From DATLNF01 sp046590575 (GTDB lineage: Bacteria > Actinomycetota > Actinomycetes > BP-191), in the NCBI GenBank assembly GCA_046590575.1, contig JBKJUS010000079.1:1-43975 (forward strand): a stretch of DNA of 43,975 nt, given 5' to 3'. This document shows positions 39,783 to 43,975 of the stretch, piece after piece. The position numbers were made by a program, and so were the translations under genes. Within the stretch, counting starts at the first letter, position 1, and the number at the start of each line of letters is the position of its first letter. The notes beneath the pieces were generated by a model, which had not been told where the DNA came from, searched no databases, and was given only the letters and a program-made list of their open reading frames with translations.

Positions 39783-40712
39783 GTGACCGACCGCCGCACC
39801 CTGCCCGTCCCCGACGGGCTCGACGGGCTTCGGCTCGATGCGGCGATCGCCCGGATCTTCGGACTGTCCCGCACAGCCGCGGCTTCCGTCGTCGACGCCG
39901 GCGACGCAACGGTCGACGGGGTCATCCGCGGTCGCTCTGACCGGGTGAACGGCGGGGCATTGCTCGAGGTGCTCCTGCCGCCGCCGATGTTCGCTCCGAC
40001 GGCCGATCCCAGCCCGGTGCCCGGCCTGCGCATCGTGCACAGCGACGATGACCTCCTCGTGGTCGACAAGCCCGTTGGGGTCGCGGCCCATCCGAGCGTC
40101 GGTTACGACGGGCCGACGGTCGTCGGTGGGCTGCTCGCGGCCGGTCACCGGCTCAGCGTGCACGGTCCGGCCGAGCGGCAGGGGATCGTGCACCGCCTCG
40201 ACGTCGGCACATCAGGCCTGATGGTCGTGGCCAAGAGCGAGCGGGCCTACGTTGCGCTCAAGGACGCGTTCCGTGAGCGCACTGTGGACAAGGGCTACCA
40301 CGCACTCGTACAGGGGCATCCGGACCCGCTCACCGGGACGATCGACGCACCCATCGACCGGCACCCGACCCAGCAGTACAAGTTCGCGGTTGTTGCGGGA
40401 GGCCGCGACAGCGTCACCCACTACGAGACCATCGAGGCGATGCGGGCGGCGACCCTCGTCGACGTGCGGCTCGAGACCGGGCGCACCCACCAGATCCGGG
40501 TGCACTTCGCCGCGCTGCGGCACCCGTGCGTCGGCGATCTGCAATACGGCGCCGACCCTCGGCTGGCGGAGCGGCTCGGGTTGCGACGGCAGTGGTTGCA
40601 CGCCGTCCGGCTGTCCTTCGACCATCCTGCGGACGGCCGGCGAGTGAGCTTTTCGAGCGACCACAGCCCCGACCTCGTCGCCGCGCTCGAGACGTTGCGG
40701 TCCGAGTCGTGA
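39783..40712 (+). CDS. RluD-type pseudouridine synthase
   Basis: A 309-residue protein. An S4 RNA-binding domain occupies the N-terminus (DGLRLDAAIARIFGLSRTAA). The RluA-family catalytic domain contains IVHRLDVGTSGLMVVAK with catalytic Asp140, and RLETGRTHQIRVHFAALRHP. It isomerises uridines in 23S rRNA (helix 69 in the RluD case). The start GTG 39783 gives the S4 domain directly; an upstream open frame back to 39564 lies inside lspA. GAGG at its 5' side may be the ribosome site. The stop overlaps the next gene by four bases (GTGA). The lspA-rluD pair is a conserved gene order. Confidence 0.92.
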   Translation: MTDRRTLPVPDGLDGLRLDAAIARIFGLSRTAAASVVDAGDATVDGVIRGRSDRVNGGALLEVLLPPPMFAPTADPSPVPGLRIVHSDDDLLVVDKPVGVAAHPSVGYDGPTVVGGLLAAGHRLSVHGPAERQGIVHRLDVGTSGLMVVAKSERAYVALKDAFRERTVDKGYHALVQGHPDPLTGTIDAPIDRHPTQQYKFAVVAGGRDSVTHYETIEAMRAATLVDVRLETGRTHQIRVHFAALRHPCVGDLQYGADPRLAERLGLRRQWLHAVRLSFDHPADGRRVSFSSDHSPDLVAALETLRSES

Positions 40713-41707
40713 ACCTCCGTGAGCTCGACGACCGGCTGATCCCGGACCTCGCCCGGCGTACCCAAGCCGCAGCTGCACGAGCGCGACACCTGCGTGGGCG
40801 TGTTGCGGCCAGCCTAGGCAGGTTCCGTCGAGCTGAAGGTCGAACGTCGCGGTCGCCGGGTCCCGCGTCGGTGATCGTCCGGCTGCGAGCGCTCGACGAC
40901 CAGCTCTCGGGCCGCGGACCGCTGGCACTTTTCCGGGACATCCCACAGCTGGGTGCGCTGCTGATCGCCGCACTGATCCTGGTGAGTGGTGCGACTGTCG
41001 CTCAGCGGTTCGAGCCGCGGCAGGACCTGGTCGCCAACGATCCAATTGGCAGCTCACCCGGCAACCCGGTCGGGCCGAGCGAAGGCGGTCTGCTCGGCCC
41101 GGCGATCGGCGACAACGTCGGTGAGTACGTGGATCGGGCCGATCGGCGGCTGCAGGACCGATTCGTCGAGGATGCCGAGGAGCGGTCGTTCGCCGTGGTC
41201 AGCTTTTCGCGGTATCTCACCCCTGCGGAAGTAGCCGATCTGCTGGGGGACAACGTCGGCGGTTTCCGGGTGTTCTTCCGCGTGCCGGCACCAGGATTGC
41301 CGACCGAGATCGAGGACACCGGCGTGAAGCGGTTGGTGCCAGACACCCTGGCCGCGTTCCAGCGGGTCGCGACGCAGCGTCGCGCCGACATCGGCCCGTT
41401 GCTCGAGATGGCGCGGACCACCGATGATCCGCAGTTCAAGTCCTTCTTCGAGATGACCGCGAAGGCCTACCAGGTCGAGGTCGACCGGCTGAGCAAGGGC
41501 TGCGCCTGCGTCTTCGGGGTCGTCACGAACGCTGCCAATAGCGATTTGCGGGAGATTCGCGCCATGTCGGCGGTGCGTGCGGTCGACATCGGGCCACAGG
41601 GAGCGACGCTCGACGTGCTGACCTTCCGCGCCCTGCTGCCTGAGGAGAAGGTGACGGTGACGGGCGGCAACGAAGCGCCCAGTGACGCCGGGCTCATCGG
41701 CGGCTGA
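40709..41707 (+). CDS. Conserved-looking single-pass membrane protein of unknown function
   Basis: A 332-residue protein from GTG 40709. The first 75 residues are basic and predicted cytoplasmic (RTQAAAARARHLRGRVAAS). One transmembrane helix follows at about residues 80-101 (LGALLIAALILVSGATVAQ). The remaining 230 residues would be extracytoplasmic and lack a known motif; distinctive stretches are DRADRRLQDRFVEDAEERSF, FRVFFRVPAPGLPTEIEDTG and KGCACVFGVVTNAANSD, the latter with two cysteines. The gene is translationally coupled to the rluD-like gene and converges on the DUF1206 gene 18 bases away. I do not recognise the family. A role in the envelope is likely but undefined. Confidence 0.7.
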   Translation: MNLRELDDRLIPDLARRTQAAAARARHLRGRVAASLGRFRRAEGRTSRSPGPASVIVRLRALDDQLSGRGPLALFRDIPQLGALLIAALILVSGATVAQRFEPRQDLVANDPIGSSPGNPVGPSEGGLLGPAIGDNVGEYVDRADRRLQDRFVEDAEERSFAVVSFSRYLTPAEVADLLGDNVGGFRVFFRVPAPGLPTEIEDTGVKRLVPDTLAAFQRVATQRRADIGPLLEMARTTDDPQFKSFFEMTAKAYQVEVDRLSKGCACVFGVVTNAANSDLREIRAMSAVRAVDIGPQGATLDVLTFRALLPEEKVTVTGGNEAPSDAGLIGG

Positions 41708-41724
41708 GCCGGCCGATAGGCTGG

Positions 41725-42573
41725 TCAGTCGCCGAGCACGCGGCGGTAGCGGGCCTCGATGAAGGACCACAGTCCGTAGGCGATCAGCCCCGCGGCGACG
41801 ACGGAGAGCAGCACGGGCCCGGCGGGCTGGTCGGCCAGGCGGCGCAACGAGCCGTCGAGGCCCACGGTGTCCTCGGGGTCGGCCTGAAGCGCAGTCCTGA
41901 TGATGAAGAATCCGATGGCGGAGAAGATGACGGCCCGGGAGAAGAGGCCCGCGCAGGCGATCGCGGTGATCCAGGGCCGCGCCTCCGTGTCGATCTCGGC
42001 CTTCTTGAGGTGGTCGCGGTATTTCCCGGTGACGGCTCGGTAGCCGTTCCAGATCCCTGCGCCGACGAGCGTCAGACCGATCACGCCGACCAGGATCCGG
42101 CCGGCCGGCCAGCTGAGCAGTGTGGCACTCTGGTCCTGGTGGACCTGGTCCTTGTCCGAGCTCGACTTCTCCTCGAAGACATAGGTGATCGCGGTGGCAA
42201 AGAAGCTTCCGTAGAGCACTGCGCGGGCGCCAGACAGCACTCGCTTCCAGGGGCCCCGACGGTCCGGGTCGAGCACTGCCTCAACCAGGCGCCAGGCCGC
42301 GTAACAGGCGAAACCCGCGGCCAGCGCCGCGAGGGCAACCCGGCCGAACGGCGAGCGGCTGAGCACCTCGAAGGCGCCGTTCTTGTCGGCCTCCTCGCCG
42401 CCTCCGGCTCCGAATGCGATGCGCAGCGCGAGGATCCCGATCACCGCGTACACCACGCCGCGGGAGACCAGTCCGGCGCGGCCGACGTACGAGGTCCAGG
42501 CGGCGTCGAGAGTCTCCTTGCGGGCCTGCCGAGCCTTGCGCTGGACCTTACGGGCGGCCGTGGATGTGGACAT
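41725..42573 (-). CDS. DUF1206 membrane protein
   Basis: A 282-residue protein of six transmembrane helices arranged as three repeats of about 70-80 residues, each with an entry like GRAGLVSRGVVYAVIGILAL or CAGLFSRAVIFSAIGFFIIR. The triplicated pattern is typical of DUF1206. The N-terminus is basic and helical (KVQRKARQARKETLDAAW). Function is unknown; no ion or substrate motif is evident. ATG 42573 is taken as the start. It lies 46 bases downstream of crcB on the same strand, so the two may share a transcript. Confidence 0.88.
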   Translation of the reverse strand: MSTSTAARKVQRKARQARKETLDAAWTSYVGRAGLVSRGVVYAVIGILALRIAFGAGGGEEADKNGAFEVLSRSPFGRVALAALAAGFACYAAWRLVEAVLDPDRRGPWKRVLSGARAVLYGSFFATAITYVFEEKSSSDKDQVHQDQSATLLSWPAGRILVGVIGLTLVGAGIWNGYRAVTGKYRDHLKKAEIDTEARPWITAIACAGLFSRAVIFSAIGFFIIRTALQADPEDTVGLDGSLRRLADQPAGPVLLSVVAAGLIAYGLWSFIEARYRRVLGD

Positions 42574-42618
42574 GCGCAGCCCTTACCCAATCGGCCCGCC
42601 TCGACACGGCGCGTGGTC

Positions 42619-42984
42619 TCAGCGCAGCGCCGAGCGGGCGGCCAGCAGGCCGACCAGCGCGGCGAGCAGTCCGCCGCCGACCGAGGCCGAAACGTACGCC
42701 GACGCCGCGGCCACCCGGTCGGCACGCAGTAGAGCCACCGCCTCCCAGGAAAAGGTGGAGAAGGTGGTGAACGCCCCCAGGAAGCCAACACTCAGGGCGA
42801 GGGCGGCTAGCCGGCCGATCCGGTCCTCTGCGGCGGCGCCTAGGAGCGCGCCGAGCAGCAGGGAGCCGACCAGGTTGACCATGAGGGTGGCCCAAGGGAA
42901 GGCATTGCCGCGCACGGTCAGGCCGACGGCGTAGCGGGTGAGGGCACCGGCGGCACCGCCGACGGCGACAAGGAGGACGCGCAC
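42619..42984 (-). CDS. crcB: Fluoride ion channel CrcB/FluC
   Basis: A 121-residue protein with four transmembrane helices. GGAAGALTRY near the N-terminus, Asn37 in MVNLVGSLLLG and the phenylalanine box GFLGAFTTFSTFSWE (about residues 67-81) are the hallmark residues of the dual-topology fluoride channel. It exports fluoride from the cytoplasm. Many actinobacteria carry two crcB genes side by side as a heterodimer; only one is visible here, so it should form a homodimer or pair with a copy elsewhere. Start GTG 42984 follows no obvious fluoride riboswitch. Confidence 0.92.
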   Translation of the reverse strand: MRVLLVAVGGAAGALTRYAVGLTVRGNAFPWATLMVNLVGSLLLGALLGAAAEDRIGRLAALALSVGFLGAFTTFSTFSWEAVALLRADRVAAASAYVSASVGGGLLAALVGLLAARSALR

Positions 42985-43123
42985 CCCGACAGCGTGTCAG
43001 ACCGAGGCGGTCGCGGCCGCGGGGTACCCTCGGGTCCTCGCTCGGCCCGCCTTCCCCCGTGCCGTCCGGACCGCCCCTTGAGGGCACCTGTCGCGCTGCG
43101 CGGAGAGGAGGCTTGCACCGCCT

Positions 43124-43975
43124 GTGAGCGACTCGTTCGTGCACCTGCACGTCCACACCGAGTACTCCATGCTCGACGGTGCCGCCCGGGTCGCCGACCT
43201 CTTCACCGCCGCCGTCGAGATGGGCATGCCGGCGCTTGCCTGCACCGACCACGGCAACATGTATGGCGCTTTCGACTTCTACAAGGCCGGTAAGGCCGCC
43301 GGGGTCAAGCCGATCATTGGCATCGAGGCGTACGTCGCACCGGGCAGCCGGTTCGACCGCACCAAGCTCGGCCCCGACTCGAACAAGGTCGACAAGTACA
43401 GCCACATGACCCTGCTCGCGAGCAGCAACGCCGGCTACGCCAACCTGGTCAAGCTGGCGAGCTTGGCGAGCCTTGAGGGCTACTACTACAAACCGCGCGT
43501 CGACCGGGAGCTGCTCAGTCAGTACGCCGAGGGTCTCATTGCCACCAGCGGGTGCCTCGGCAGCGAGGTCAACCAGCTGTTGCTGCGGGGCGATTACGCC
43601 GGCGCCCGGCAGACCCTGGGTGACTACGCCGACATCTTCGGCCGCGGCGACTACTACGTCGAGGTGATGGACCACGGCATCGCCGACCAGGAGCGCACAA
43701 CACCGGACCTGATCAAGCTGGCCCGCGAGCTCGGCCTGCCGCTGCTTGCGACCAACGACCTGCACTACACGAAGAAGGAGGACTCGGTCGCCCACGAGGT
43801 CCTGCTCTGCGTGCAGACCGGCTCCACCATCGCCGACCCCGGCCGCTTCAGGCTCGAGACCCCGGAGTTCTACCTCAAGAGCCCCGCCGAGATGCGCGCG
43901 CTCTGGCGCGACTTCCCGGAAGCCTGCGACAACACGCTGCTCATCGCGGAGCGCTGCGACGTCGACTTCACCGAG
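43124..43975 (+). CDS. dnaE: DNA polymerase III subunit alpha, N-terminal part
   Basis: The open frame from GTG 43124 runs off the right edge (284 residues seen). The N-terminal PHP domain contains FVHLHVHTEYSMLDGAARV with the HxH metal ligands, and CTDHGNMYGAFDFYKAGK. Later are IIGIEAYVAPGSR, SGCLGSEVNQLL and LATNDLHYTKKED, which match the DnaE1-type PHP domain. The full protein would be about 1150-1200 residues. It is the replicative polymerase subunit. GAGAGGAG lies 13 bases before the GTG, a little far, but no better in-frame start is present. Confidence 0.95.
   Translation, partial: MSDSFVHLHVHTEYSMLDGAARVADLFTAAVEMGMPALACTDHGNMYGAFDFYKAGKAAGVKPIIGIEAYVAPGSRFDRTKLGPDSNKVDKYSHMTLLASSNAGYANLVKLASLASLEGYYYKPRVDRELLSQYAEGLIATSGCLGSEVNQLLLRGDYAGARQTLGDYADIFGRGDYYVEVMDHGIADQERTTPDLIKLARELGLPLLATNDLHYTKKEDSVAHEVLLCVQTGSTIADPGRFRLETPEFYLKSPAEMRALWRDFPEACDNTLLIAERCDVDFTE

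Noticed and set aside
40283..40291. A third perfect TGTGGACAA (DnaA-box) motif
   Set aside because: It lies inside the rluD-like coding sequence, is isolated and encodes conserved protein residues (TVDKGYH), so it is best explained as coding coincidence.
42985..43123. Possible fluoride riboswitch upstream of crcB
   Set aside because: I looked on the minus strand for the characteristic GGnGAUGG and conserved pseudoknot segments and found none.
1..43975. CRISPR arrays, tRNA/rRNA genes, insertion sequences or prophage
   Set aside because: No repeat-spacer pattern, no transposase or integrase protein, and no tRNA-like cloverleaf or rRNA sequence was recognised by eye. A tRNAscan-SE and BLASTn run could confirm this.

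Overview
The window comes from a high-GC Gram-positive actinobacterium (class Actinomycetes). The evidence is a strongly G/C-biased third codon position, frequent GTG starts, start/stop overlaps of the GTGA or ATGA type, a division cluster without ftsA or minCD but with sepF, yggT and divIVA, an FtsZ ending in the actinobacterial DVPDFLK tail, a DUF3040 protein, and an ileS gene behind a translational T-box. I cannot name the genus. No rRNA, tRNA, CRISPR array, prophage or insertion sequence was seen, and the window looks like core chromosome.

Layout. (1) 1-5858: the start of a RecB-family nuclease (minus strand, runs off the left edge), a homogentisate-dioxygenase-family gene with an apparently leaderless promoter, then a coupled methyltransferase / MFS exporter / DNA polymerase IV (dinB) set and a DUF3040 membrane protein. 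(2) 5877-10530, minus strand: a MoxR ATPase - DUF58 - membrane transglutaminase operon, read from 10530 down to 5877. (3) 10672-12481: a small two-CxxC protein divergent from a TetR regulator that is translationally coupled to a methyltransferase. (4) 12709-32643: the dcw (division and cell wall) cluster, in the order mraZ, small membrane ORF, rsmH, ftsL-like, ftsI, murE, murF, mraY, murD, ftsW, murG, murC, murB, ftsQ, ftsZ, pgeF, yggS, sepF, yggT, divIVA. It makes the UDP-MurNAc-pentapeptide and lipid II precursors, the septal transpeptidase/glycosyltransferase pair (FtsI/FtsW), the Z-ring (FtsZ, SepF) and the polar scaffold (DivIVA). (5) 32708-33706: an unusual membrane protein with two Ada-like HCCC zinc motifs joined by a Lys/Ala-rich linker. 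(6) 33808-37786, minus strand: ileS behind a T-box leader, plus a downstream unknown gene. (7) 37888-41707: DnaA-box-like sites, a DksA/TraR zinc-finger protein with a long Lys-Ala-Pro tract, lspA, an RluD-type pseudouridine synthase and an unknown membrane protein. (8) 41725-43975: DUF1206 and CrcB/FluC genes (minus strand), then the 5' part of dnaE.

The most informative non-coding elements are four 10-bp-phased MraZ operator repeats over the mraZ promoter, an 18-bp hairpin just after mraZ, an imperfect 31-bp dyad upstream of ftsZ, the ileS T-box (its antisequestrator and sequestrator helices can be drawn base by base), and a pair of perfect DnaA-box motifs before the DksA-like gene. I found no convincing new multi-gene system. 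The best candidates for undescribed biology are the double Ada-like membrane protein, the 48-aa membrane ORF inside the mraZ-rsmH junction with its hairpin, and the ftsZ dyad. All calls are from reading the sequence without database searches.
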